Assembly (NCBI GenBank): GCA_947632115.1
Contig: CANROB010000002.1
Location: 1-64,000 of the forward strand
Length of the DNA: 64,000 bases
Direction: 5' to 3'
Source of the DNA: an uncultured Bacilli bacterium
GTDB taxonomy: Bacteria; Bacillota_I; Bacilli_A; RF39; UBA660
Below, in pieces: positions 51,273-60,364 of this stretch. The notes under the pieces are model-generated. The model worked only from the letters and a program-made list of their open reading frames with translations. It had not been told where the DNA came from and searched no databases. A program made the translations under genes and the position numbers. Every line of letters starts with the position of its first letter. Position 1 is the first letter of the stretch.

Positions 51273-52226
51273 ATGAGATTAAAGGGGCAAAAAGAACATT
51301 ATGGAAGATGGATAGCTAGTATTGTTTTTCTTCTTTTGTTAGTAACACTTTATAGTTTTATCATTAAAACGGATAATTTACTCTTAGAGGGTATCGGTTT
51401 AGGGATAACTTTAATTCTTGTTTTTATCAACTTTTTCTATCTTATAAGAGCAAAAGTTGTTATTACCAAAGAAACTCACAGTCTTAAAAAAGAGAACGTA
51501 GATACCATTTCGGTAAGTCCTTTAGAGGCCTATTTTATCCATTCTTTATGGTATCATAAGAAGAATAGAATTTTTGAAAAACAAATTGTTTCAGAAATCT
51601 TTTATGAACTAGAAAAAGAGACCATCCTTTTTGATGGAGAAGTTTTTTCACTTTTTCCTAATATAGATATGGCTTCGATAGATTCTTTTGAATTTCGCTT
51701 TTTATGTGGAATGTTCTTGACTCCCGTTGAATTTCAACAAAATGAGGAAAGAAGAAAAAAGAAAATGATAAAAATCCAAAAAGAAGAGAAGTCTTTTTCT
51801 AGAAAAGCTGTTAAGGAATATGCTTTAGAAAATTTAAGCAATCGGGATACAGAATATTCTTTTATTGAAGCGATAAAAGAAAAATACTTTGTTTCTCTAG
51901 AAACGGCTAATTCAGCGTTATTCACTTTTTTGAGTGGGTTTCTCATTCTCTTAAATATGATGAGTGCTTTTTCTTTTCTTTTAAAAGAGACTAGTCTTTT
52001 CAATTTTTATCTTCCGATAATGGGAGCTTTCCTTCTGGTACTAGGAATTACTAGTCCTTTACGGGAAAGGGTACGGATTCAAGAAGGAGAGAGGGAGAAC
52101 GTAAATCATATTTTAAATTATTTAAAAAATCTCAAAAAAGATTTTTCTAGTAAAGATATCCTTTATCTACAGGCGATTAGTTCCGTTGTAGATCAAAAAC
52201 GAATGAAAATTTTTCAAATAGAGTAA
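51273..52226 (+). CDS. Membrane protein of unknown function
   Basis: N-terminal and C-terminal paired TMs; no motif recognised. Confidence 0.65.
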   Translation: MRLKGQKEHYGRWIASIVFLLLLVTLYSFIIKTDNLLLEGIGLGITLILVFINFFYLIRAKVVITKETHSLKKENVDTISVSPLEAYFIHSLWYHKKNRIFEKQIVSEIFYELEKETILFDGEVFSLFPNIDMASIDSFEFRFLCGMFLTPVEFQQNEERRKKKMIKIQKEEKSFSRKAVKEYALENLSNRDTEYSFIEAIKEKYFVSLETANSALFTFLSGFLILLNMMSAFSFLLKETSLFNFYLPIMGAFLLVLGITSPLRERVRIQEGERENVNHILNYLKNLKKDFSSKDILYLQAISSVVDQKRMKIFQIE

Positions 52227-52235
52227 GGTGAAATC

Positions 52236-54407
52236 ATGAGAAAAGATAATCCAAAATTGACATTTGATGAGCTATATGAAAAAGTTTGTACGTATATTAC
52301 GAAACCAGAAGAGAGAAAACTGATTTCAGAGGCGTATCTTTTTGCTTATGAAAAACATTTTGGTCAAAAACGATTAACGGGAGAGGATTACATTATCCAC
52401 CCTTTAAATGTAGCCTATATTTTATCTGATATTAATGCTGATTATCAGACCATTTGTGCCGCTATTTTGCATGATACCATTGAAGATTGTGATTGTGCCT
52501 ATGAAGAAATCGAAAAACCATTTGGCAAAGAGATTGCGGATTTAGTGAATGGGGTTACGAAAATCAATAAGTTAAAATTCACTTGTGATAATGAAGCCGT
52601 TATTGCGAATCACAGGAAAATCTTAGTAGGATTATCCGAAGATGTAAGAATTCTTATTATTAAATTAGCGGACCGCCTACATAATATGCGAACTCTTTGG
52701 ATTTTGCCTGAGAAAAAGCAAAAAGAAAAAGCAAAAGAAACGTTAGATATTTTAACACCTATTGCCCATCGTCTTGGAATGAATCAAATTAAAAGTGAGT
52801 TAGAGGATTTGTCTCTTCGCTATTATAAACCAGATGTTTACTTTTCTATCGTTGAAAAGTTAAATCAAACCCGAAAAGAACGTGACCGCATTGTTAATGA
52901 GATGATGTCTAAAGTAAGTGAATTACTTCATAAAAATGGCATTGAACATCAAATCAAAGGTAGAGCGAAAAGTATTTATAGTATTTATAAAAAATTGGAT
53001 AAAGGGAAACGCTTTAATGATATCTATGACCTTTTAGCGATGAGAGTTTATGTGAATACGATTCCTGAGTGTTACCAAGCCCTAGGAATTGTTCACTCAA
53101 AGTATCGTCCAATTCCCAAACGCTTTAAAGATTATATTGCGATGCCAAAAACGAATATGTATCAGTCTTTACATACGACTGTCTTCGGACTAGAGGGATA
53201 CTTATTTGAAATTCAAATCCGTACCTATGAAATGGATGAGATTGCCGAGCACGGAATTGCTTCTCACTGGTCTTATAAAGAACATGGAAGTAACGTGAAA
53301 GCTAGCATGCAAAGTGCGATGGAGCAAAAACTTCAGTTCTTCCGAGAGATTATGGAATTAAAAGAGGAAGAGACGAATGATGAAGCTTTTGTCAAAAGCG
53401 TTCAAGAGGATGTTTTAAAAGATACCATTTATGTCTTTACGCCAAAAGGAGATGTTATAGAACTTCCACAAGGATCTACGCCTATTGATTTTGCTTATCG
53501 TGTACATAGTGGGGTTGGAGATACGATGGTAGGATCATTAGTGAATGGAAACATCGTTCCCCTAGACTATACCTTAAATGATGGCGATATTGTAAAAATT
53601 AATACCAACAAAAATTCAGCAGGGCCTTCTCGTGAATGGATTGATATGGCCTTTACAGCTCAGGCTAAGAATAAAATTAGAAGTTTCTATAATAAAATTG
53701 ATAAAGAAGAATATTTAAAAATAGGAACTGACCTACTACAAAAAGAAGTTCGAAAGAGAAAAATCCCTTTTGCAGAATTTTATAGTACAGATTCGATAAA
53801 TGAAATTTTAGAAGAATTCCATATGGGAGATTTAAATGAACTTTATATTTCGATTGGCAATAATAAAATAACGCCTTTATCGATTGTCAATTTTTATACG
53901 AATGATAACCGAACCAGAGAAGAAATCCTTCTTGATAAGGTGACGAAAAGTGGATCACAGAAAATTCAAGTCAAAAATGATATTGTAGTCGAGGGGATTG
54001 ATGAGATTAAAGTCAATATTGCTGGGTGTTGTAAACCTATTCCTGGTGATTCTATTGTTGGTTATATCTCGAGAGGAAACGGAATTAATGTCCACCGAAC
54101 GATTTGTCCAAACATTAGTGATTTAGAAGAGCGAATGATTGATGTATCTTGGAATGACCCTGTCAGTAAAAGATATGCAACAGACATTTTTGTTCGCGCA
54201 ACCGAAAATAAAGATTTACTTTTAGAAATTATTTCAAAAAGTTCTAGTTCTGATGTTTCTATTCAAAGCATTAACACCATTCAAAATGAAGGATCTTACA
54301 TGTTTACTTTAAATGTTTTAGTAGATAATACGGAAAAATTAGAGAAGTTTATGAATGATTTACGAATGATTTCTAGTATTGTTCAGGTGGAAAGGGTAAT
54401 TAATTAA
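52236..54407 (+). CDS. relA: Bifunctional (p)ppGpp synthetase/hydrolase
   Basis: HD domain AAILHDTIEDCD, synthetase KRFKDYIAMPKTNMYQSLHTTV, TGS and ACT domains. Confidence 0.95.
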   Translation: MRKDNPKLTFDELYEKVCTYITKPEERKLISEAYLFAYEKHFGQKRLTGEDYIIHPLNVAYILSDINADYQTICAAILHDTIEDCDCAYEEIEKPFGKEIADLVNGVTKINKLKFTCDNEAVIANHRKILVGLSEDVRILIIKLADRLHNMRTLWILPEKKQKEKAKETLDILTPIAHRLGMNQIKSELEDLSLRYYKPDVYFSIVEKLNQTRKERDRIVNEMMSKVSELLHKNGIEHQIKGRAKSIYSIYKKLDKGKRFNDIYDLLAMRVYVNTIPECYQALGIVHSKYRPIPKRFKDYIAMPKTNMYQSLHTTVFGLEGYLFEIQIRTYEMDEIAEHGIASHWSYKEHGSNVKASMQSAMEQKLQFFREIMELKEEETNDEAFVKSVQEDVLKDTIYVFTPKGDVIELPQGSTPIDFAYRVHSGVGDTMVGSLVNGNIVPLDYTLNDGDIVKINTNKNSAGPSREWIDMAFTAQAKNKIRSFYNKIDKEEYLKIGTDLLQKEVRKRKIPFAEFYSTDSINEILEEFHMGDLNELYISIGNNKITPLSIVNFYTNDNRTREEILLDKVTKSGSQKIQVKNDIVVEGIDEIKVNIAGCCKPIPGDSIVGYISRGNGINVHRTICPNISDLEERMIDVSWNDPVSKRYATDIFVRATENKDLLLEIISKSSSSDVSIQSINTIQNEGSYMFTLNVLVDNTEKLEKFMNDLRMISSIVQVERVIN

Positions 54408-54856
54408 TGAGAGTAGTGGTACAAAGAAGCCTACATTCTTCCGTTTCTGTTAATGGTAAAGTCGTAGGAGAGATTAAAAAGGGTGTTGTTCTTTTAGTCG
54501 GTTTTAAGGTAGGAGATACCGAAAAAGAAATCGATTATATGGTAAAAAAGGTCTTAAATCTTCGTATTTTTGATGATGAATGTGGGGTTATGAATCGTTC
54601 TTTACTAGATGTTGGTGGAAGTATTTTAAGTATTTCACAATTTACTCTTTATGGAAATACCAAAAAAGGGAACAGGCCTAGTTATATAGAGGCGATGAAG
54701 GGAGAAGAGGCTAGTCTTCTCTATCAAAAATGGAACCAAAAATTAAGACAGTATGTTTCTGTAGAAGAAGGAGTTTTTGGAGCTGATATGAAAGTATCTA
54801 TTCTAAACGATGGACCGATTACCATTTTATTAGAAAGTGGGGAAAAACATGATTAA
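54407..54856 (+). CDS. dtd: D-aminoacyl-tRNA deacylase
   Basis: MRVVVQRSLHSSVSVNGKVVGEI, SLLDVGGSILSISQFTLYG, RPSY. Confidence 0.95.
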   Translation: MRVVVQRSLHSSVSVNGKVVGEIKKGVVLLVGFKVGDTEKEIDYMVKKVLNLRIFDDECGVMNRSLLDVGGSILSISQFTLYGNTKKGNRPSYIEAMKGEEASLLYQKWNQKLRQYVSVEEGVFGADMKVSILNDGPITILLESGEKHD

Positions 54857-55919
54857 AAAAGATAAAGTAGATTTTAAACTAGTAAATATTGCCTTAATTG
54901 CTTTAACGATTTTCTTAATTTATCGAACAGGCAATTTATGGATTGATGGCGTCAATAAATTTATTGCGATTGTAGCGCCTTTTGTAGTAGCATTTGCTCT
55001 TGCTTATGCAACACATCCTATTGTTGAGAAAATGCAGTCGAAAGGATTACCAAAGTGGCTCAGTATTACCATTTTAATGTTTATCATCCTCGCCCTTATT
55101 GTCCTAACGATTTATATGGTAACCAGTGTATTAATTGGCCAATTATCTTCTTTATTTTCTAATATTAATACCTTCCTTACCGAAATTTCTACGAAGGATT
55201 GGAATATCAATATTTCGGGATTACAGGATACGATTAATGATGGATTTCAAACCATTATTCAAGATGTAACAAAATATGTCTCTAATGGCGCTATCAATAT
55301 CATCGGTAGTTCTATTGACCTTCTTGGAAAAATTTTCTTTGGTATGGCAGCGTATGTTTATTTCTTAATTGATATGGATAAAATTCGCTCGGGTGTGAAG
55401 AAATTCTTTAAAGCTAAAAAGCCAAAGACTTATCAATATGTTAGATCGTTAGATAGAGGCATGAAGAACTACTTAAGTGGGTTAGTAGAAGTAATGTTTA
55501 TTTCTGTTATTGAATACGGATTAGTTTATCAATTTATTGGTCATCCTAATGCTTTATTATTAGGCTTTTTAGCGGGAATTAGTAATATGATTCCTTATTT
55601 TGGAGGAATTGCTTGTAACTGTGTTGCGGCGATTACAGCTTTTGTTGTAAGCCCAGGTTTGTTTGTTAGAACCTTGATAGCTTTCTTTATTCTTTCTAGT
55701 GTAGATAGTTATGTTATTAATCCTGCCGTTTATGGAAAGACCAATCAGATCCATCCACTTCTTACTATCTTTGCGATGTCTGCTGGTAGTATGATTTTTG
55801 GAATTACCGGAATCTTTATTTCTTTCCCAGTTGCTATTATTATGGTAACGACGTATCAGTACTATCGTGATGAGATTAGCGATAGCATCAAGACCATGAA
55901 GGAAAGAGAGACTTCTTAG
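54849..55919 (+). CDS. AI-2E family transporter
   Basis: IVAPFVVAFALAYATHPIVE, GISNMIPYFGG; multi-TM. Confidence 0.88.
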   Translation: MIKKDKVDFKLVNIALIALTIFLIYRTGNLWIDGVNKFIAIVAPFVVAFALAYATHPIVEKMQSKGLPKWLSITILMFIILALIVLTIYMVTSVLIGQLSSLFSNINTFLTEISTKDWNINISGLQDTINDGFQTIIQDVTKYVSNGAINIIGSSIDLLGKIFFGMAAYVYFLIDMDKIRSGVKKFFKAKKPKTYQYVRSLDRGMKNYLSGLVEVMFISVIEYGLVYQFIGHPNALLLGFLAGISNMIPYFGGIACNCVAAITAFVVSPGLFVRTLIAFFILSSVDSYVINPAVYGKTNQIHPLLTIFAMSAGSMIFGITGIFISFPVAIIMVTTYQYYRDEISDSIKTMKERETS

Positions 55920-55976
55920 TCTCTTTTTCTTGTGGTTTTTTATCTATCATGCTATAATAAACCGCGAGGGAAGCTT

Positions 55977-56813
55977 ATGCGAATAGAACCAATTATAGGA
56001 ATCGAACAAGAAAGACGTATGATATCAGAAAGAGAGTTTCAAGCCTACTCTATCTTTTCCACCGAAGAGATGCTAAGAGACTATTTGGCCCACTATGGGT
56101 ATCACTTTGTTGGAACCTATGGTAGTGAGGAAGATCTCATTGTTGTACGAAATTGCAATCGTGAGTTAGAAATTCTCTTAGGAGAACCTAATCTTTACCG
56201 TGTCATTAATTATAAGACAGGAGAAGTTGTTTTATCTTCTTTAAGTAAGTGGGATGCTGTTCAAAAGACATTTTCCAAAAATATGGTAGGTCTTGTCATG
56301 ACCAAGGCTTATCGAATTGACTATCGTGGGAATAAAGCGCGATTACTAGAAGGAGCTACCAAGATTCCTATTCTAGAAGCGGAAGAGATGTTTTTTATCA
56401 ATCATAAAACTTTATTTTATAAAATCTATGGGTTAGAATACATTTTAGATATGGAAGAAAAAAAGAGTTATCCTCTTTTAAATCTAGATAATCCTCTTTA
56501 TGTAGGAAAAGATGAGAACTTTTTAGATATGCGTTATTCTATTTATGCTAGTTCCCAAAATACGGTCCAGGCATTCCCTTTATTTTCTTGTGATGTAAAA
56601 GAACTAGTAGAAAAGTATCCTTATGGAAAAAGGCAAGGAAATCTTTTTCACTTATTAAATGGGCGTATTGTTTATGGAATTGCTTATGATAATCGTGAAA
56701 AATCCTTTGTCTATTGGTATCCTTCTGAAGGAGAAAGAAATAATGTTTTAAATACTTTAGGTAGCGAGATAGAGTCTACTTTAGAAAAGTCAAAAGTAAA
56801 AGAGTTTCATTGA
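55977..56813 (+). CDS. Hypothetical protein
   Basis: ATG 55977 behind GAGGG; no family recognised. Confidence 0.65.
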   Translation: MRIEPIIGIEQERRMISEREFQAYSIFSTEEMLRDYLAHYGYHFVGTYGSEEDLIVVRNCNRELEILLGEPNLYRVINYKTGEVVLSSLSKWDAVQKTFSKNMVGLVMTKAYRIDYRGNKARLLEGATKIPILEAEEMFFINHKTLFYKIYGLEYILDMEEKKSYPLLNLDNPLYVGKDENFLDMRYSIYASSQNTVQAFPLFSCDVKELVEKYPYGKRQGNLFHLLNGRIVYGIAYDNREKSFVYWYPSEGERNNVLNTLGSEIESTLEKSKVKEFH

Positions 56814-56838
56814 CTAAATAAGAAAAAAACTATATACT
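56810..56838 (+). promoter_or_regulatory. Promoter of the hisS transcription unit
   Basis: TTGACT, N17, TATACT; -35 overlaps upstream stop codon. Confidence 0.75.
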
Positions 56839-56862
56839 TAATATACTATGAGGTGATCTTAA

Positions 56863-56943
56863 ATGGGAAAAGTAAAGGAATGGATAAAACAGTTTTATCA
56901 GGTTTTCTTTCGACATTGCTTTTTCGTATTTATAGAAGAGTAA
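56863..56943 (+). CDS. Candidate 26-aa small protein/leader peptide MGKVKEWIKQFYQVFFRHCFFVFIEE
   Basis: RBS AGGTGAT 6 nt before ATG, own promoter just upstream, absent from the supplied ORF track. Confidence 0.5.
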   Translation: MGKVKEWIKQFYQVFFRHCFFVFIEE

Positions 56944-56961
56944 ATAGAAAGAAGGTATAAA

Positions 56962-58272
56962 ATGAAGAAAGTAGAACCAAGAATTTTATCAGGATTTATG
57001 GAATTATTACCTCCTGATCAAATTCAATTTAATTGGATGGTAGATACCATTCGAAGAGTATATGAAGAATACGGCTTTTTACCACTAGATACACCAACGA
57101 TTGAATTATCAGAAGTTTTGCTTGCAAAAGCAGGAGGAGAAACGGAAAAACAAATTTATCGATTTTTTAAAGGAGATACCGATTTATCTTTACGATTTGA
57201 TTTAACGGTCCCTTTAGCGCGTTATGTATCTAGTCACTATAATGATTTAATCTTCCCATTTAAAAGATATCAAATCAGTAAAGTTTTTCGTGGGGAAAGA
57301 CCTCAAAAAGGAAGATTTCGGGAGTTTTATCAATGTGATATTGATATTATTGGAAATGAGTCTTTAGATCTTGTCTATGATGCCGAAATTCCAACCGTTA
57401 TTTATCATGTTTTCGAGGAGTTACAACTGGGAAAATTTACGATTCGTATCAACAATCGGAAAGTGTTATCTGGTTTCTTTGAAAGTTTAGGATTAGAACA
57501 TGAAATTACAGATATCTTACGGATTATTGATAAGATGGATAAAATGGGAGAAGAGGTTGTTAAAAGAGAACTTTTAGAGCAGGGGATAGTGGAAAAGAAT
57601 ATCGATGCGATTTTTACGTTCCTACATACTTCTGGAACCGTAGAAGAAAAACTTGCTTCTTTAAAGAAGTTATCGAATCATCCTCTTTATCAAGAAGGAT
57701 TAGAAGAGTTAGAAATTGTCTTTTCTGCTTTAAAAGAATTTCAAGTAAAAGAAGAATATTATACCCTTGATTTAACGATTGCTAGAGGACTAGATTATTA
57801 TACAGGTACGGTTTATGAAACTATTTTAGATGACTATCCTAGTCTAGGAAGTATTTGTTCTGGGGGAAGATATGAAAACTTAACCGAATATTATACGGAT
57901 CAACACTTACCAGGAATTGGTATCTCGATTGGGTTAAGTCGTCTTTATTCGCAGTTAAAAGAGGCTGGAATTTTAAAAGAAAATCATGAGTCTATTAGTT
58001 CTATTCTTTTAGTTCCAATGGATAAAGAAGTAAGAGGCTATACTTTAGATATCGCCAATTACCTAAGAGAAAATGGAATAAAGACAGATGTCTACTACCA
58101 AGAAAAGGGCATGAAACAAAAAATAAAATATGCAGACCGGCTAGGGATCCCTTATGTAGGTGTAATTGGAGAAGAGGAAGTAGCAGAAAAAAAGGTTGCT
58201 TTTAAAAATCTAGAGACCGGTACGCAAGAATTAATAACCAAAGAAGAACTTTTAAAAAGATTGACAAAATAA
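56962..58272 (+). CDS. hisS: Histidyl-tRNA synthetase
   Basis: DTPTIELSEVLLAKAGGETEKQIYRF, GRFREFYQCDIDIIG, ARGLDYYTGTVYE. Confidence 0.95.
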   Translation: MKKVEPRILSGFMELLPPDQIQFNWMVDTIRRVYEEYGFLPLDTPTIELSEVLLAKAGGETEKQIYRFFKGDTDLSLRFDLTVPLARYVSSHYNDLIFPFKRYQISKVFRGERPQKGRFREFYQCDIDIIGNESLDLVYDAEIPTVIYHVFEELQLGKFTIRINNRKVLSGFFESLGLEHEITDILRIIDKMDKMGEEVVKRELLEQGIVEKNIDAIFTFLHTSGTVEEKLASLKKLSNHPLYQEGLEELEIVFSALKEFQVKEEYYTLDLTIARGLDYYTGTVYETILDDYPSLGSICSGGRYENLTEYYTDQHLPGIGISIGLSRLYSQLKEAGILKENHESISSILLVPMDKEVRGYTLDIANYLRENGIKTDVYYQEKGMKQKIKYADRLGIPYVGVIGEEEVAEKKVAFKNLETGTQELITKEELLKRLTK

Positions 58273-58319
58273 AAAATTAGGAATAAAATGAAGTTGTATT
58301 TGTTTGGAAGAGTATAGTT

Positions 58320-58490
58320 CTTATTTTAAAGTAGAGAGCTGATGGTTGGTGAAAATCAGTTTAAAGGGGCCTAGAAGACACCAAACGCTAAATAATCGTA
58401 TTTTCTGCGTTAAAGAAATAAAGTGCATAGAAATTCTATGAAGTAGGGTGGTACCGCGATTCATCGTCCCTATCTTTATGGAATTTTTTT
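58320..58490 (+). promoter_or_regulatory. T-box leader of aspS (Asp specifier GAC)
   Basis: Stem I GAGAGCTGATGGTTGGTGAAAATCAG, specifier GAAGACACC (GAC 58377-58379), T-box AGGGTGGTACCGCG, CGTCCCT, T tract. Confidence 0.92.
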
Positions 58491-58504
58491 AGTTAGGAGG
58501 AATT

Positions 58505-60247
58505 ATGAAAACAATTCAAAATGGAACACTAACAAAAGAATTTGTTGGTAAGCAGGTAGAACTTTATGGATGGGTTGCGAAAAGAAGAAATCTAGGAGGT
58601 CTTTACTTTATTGACTTAAGAGATAGAAGTGGGATTATCCAATTAGTTGTTCGTCCTGAGAATGCCTGCTATGAAAAGGCAGAAACTTTAAAAAATGAAT
58701 ATGTTATTAAAGTAACAGGAACAGTCGCTCTTCGGGAAAGCCCTAATGAGAAACTCGCAACAGGTGAGGTAGAAGTAGAAATAGAGACTCTAGAGATTTT
58801 AAATACGTCTTTAGATCTTCCTTTTGAGATAGCTGAAGATACAACGGCTTTAGAGGATACGAGATTAAAATACCGCTATCTTGATTTAAGAAGAAATCGT
58901 CTTCAAGATAATTTAAAATTGCGTCATCAAGTAACTATGGCAACGAGAAACTTTTTAGATAAAGAGGGCTTTTTAGAAATTGAAACACCCGTTCTTTGTA
59001 AATCCACGCCAGAAGGAGCAAGAGACTATTTAGTACCTTCCAGAGTAAACCCTTCTAAATTTTATGCCCTTCCACAATCTCCCCAAATATTTAAACAACT
59101 ATTGATGGTTGGAGGCATGGAAAAATATTTTCAAATTGCCAAATGTTTCCGTGATGAGGACCTAAGGGCCGATAGACAGCCTGAATTTACGCAAATCGAT
59201 ATTGAGATGAGCTTTGTCGATGAAGAAGATGTCATGGATTTAGGAGAAAGACTTGCAGCTACTATTTTTAAAGAAGTAAAGGGAATCGATATTCCTCTTC
59301 CTTTAAGAAGAATGAAATATGATGATGCGATGGATCTCTATGGTTCTGATAAGCCAGATTTACGTTTTGATATGAAAATTCAAGATGTTACGAATCTTTT
59401 TCAAAATACCGAGATAGAATTTTTGAAAACTTCTCTTCTAGAAGGTGGAATTGTAAATGCTATTGTTGCTAAAAACTGCGCTGATAAGTATTCTAGAAAA
59501 GAAATTGATAAATTAACGGATTATGTGAAAACCTACCGGGCAACGGGGCTTATCTATTTAAAATTAGAAGAAGAGTTAACTGGTAGTATTGCTAAACTAT
59601 TATCAGAAGAAGAAAAGCAAACTTTAATAGATATCCTTTCTCTTCAAAAAAATGATATGGCTTTCTTAATTACTGGTAAAAAGAATATTGTGAAGATAAG
59701 TTTAGGGGCACTTCGCTTGAAATTAGGACATGATCTAAATTTAATTGATTCAAATCGTTATGAACTTTTATGGGTTGTTGATTTTCCATCTTTTGAATAT
59801 AGTGAAGAAGAAGGAAGATACGTTGCTTGCCATCATCCATTCACAGCTCCAAAAGATAGTGATATTGGAAAACTTCTTACGGATAAAGCACACTGTTATT
59901 CAAAAGCCTATGATATTGTCATCAATGGGTATGAAGCAGGGGGAGGTTCTATTCGTATACATGATCAAAATGTTCAAGCGACGATGTTTGAGGCACTCGG
60001 TTTAACAGAAGAAGAAATTAAAGAGAAGTTTGGTTTCTTCGTTGATGCTTTAAAGTATGGCACGCCACCACATGGGGGAATGGCTTTTGGGCTTGATAGA
60101 ATGGTAATGCTTCTATCTGGTACGGAAAACATTCGTGATGTGATTGCTTTTCCAAAAACAGCAAGTGCTTCTTGTTTGATGAGTGAGGCTCCTAATGTTG
60201 TATCCGATAAGCAATTAGAAGAATTACATATTGCCTTAACGAAATAG
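58505..60247 (+). CDS. aspS: Aspartyl-tRNA synthetase
   Basis: GWVAKRRNLGGLYFIDLRDRSGIIQLV, RYLDLRR, FRDEDLRADRQPEFTQIDIEMSF, GLDRMVMLL. Confidence 0.97.
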   Translation: MKTIQNGTLTKEFVGKQVELYGWVAKRRNLGGLYFIDLRDRSGIIQLVVRPENACYEKAETLKNEYVIKVTGTVALRESPNEKLATGEVEVEIETLEILNTSLDLPFEIAEDTTALEDTRLKYRYLDLRRNRLQDNLKLRHQVTMATRNFLDKEGFLEIETPVLCKSTPEGARDYLVPSRVNPSKFYALPQSPQIFKQLLMVGGMEKYFQIAKCFRDEDLRADRQPEFTQIDIEMSFVDEEDVMDLGERLAATIFKEVKGIDIPLPLRRMKYDDAMDLYGSDKPDLRFDMKIQDVTNLFQNTEIEFLKTSLLEGGIVNAIVAKNCADKYSRKEIDKLTDYVKTYRATGLIYLKLEEELTGSIAKLLSEEEKQTLIDILSLQKNDMAFLITGKKNIVKISLGALRLKLGHDLNLIDSNRYELLWVVDFPSFEYSEEEGRYVACHHPFTAPKDSDIGKLLTDKAHCYSKAYDIVINGYEAGGGSIRIHDQNVQATMFEALGLTEEEIKEKFGFFVDALKYGTPPHGGMAFGLDRMVMLLSGTENIRDVIAFPKTASASCLMSEAPNVVSDKQLEELHIALTK

Positions 60248-60268
60248 ATATCTATTTCGTTTTTTTTC
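60238..60268 (+). terminator. Intrinsic terminator overlapping aspS stop
   Basis: AACGAAATAGAT/ATCTATTTCGTT then T tract. Confidence 0.85.
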
Positions 60269-60364
60269 TAAAAAAATACCAAAAAACTAGACAAAATAGG
60301 AGATTCGTGTATAATATTGGAGTTAGAGCAATAGGCTCTTTAGAAAAAGAAAGGAGAAAAAAGG

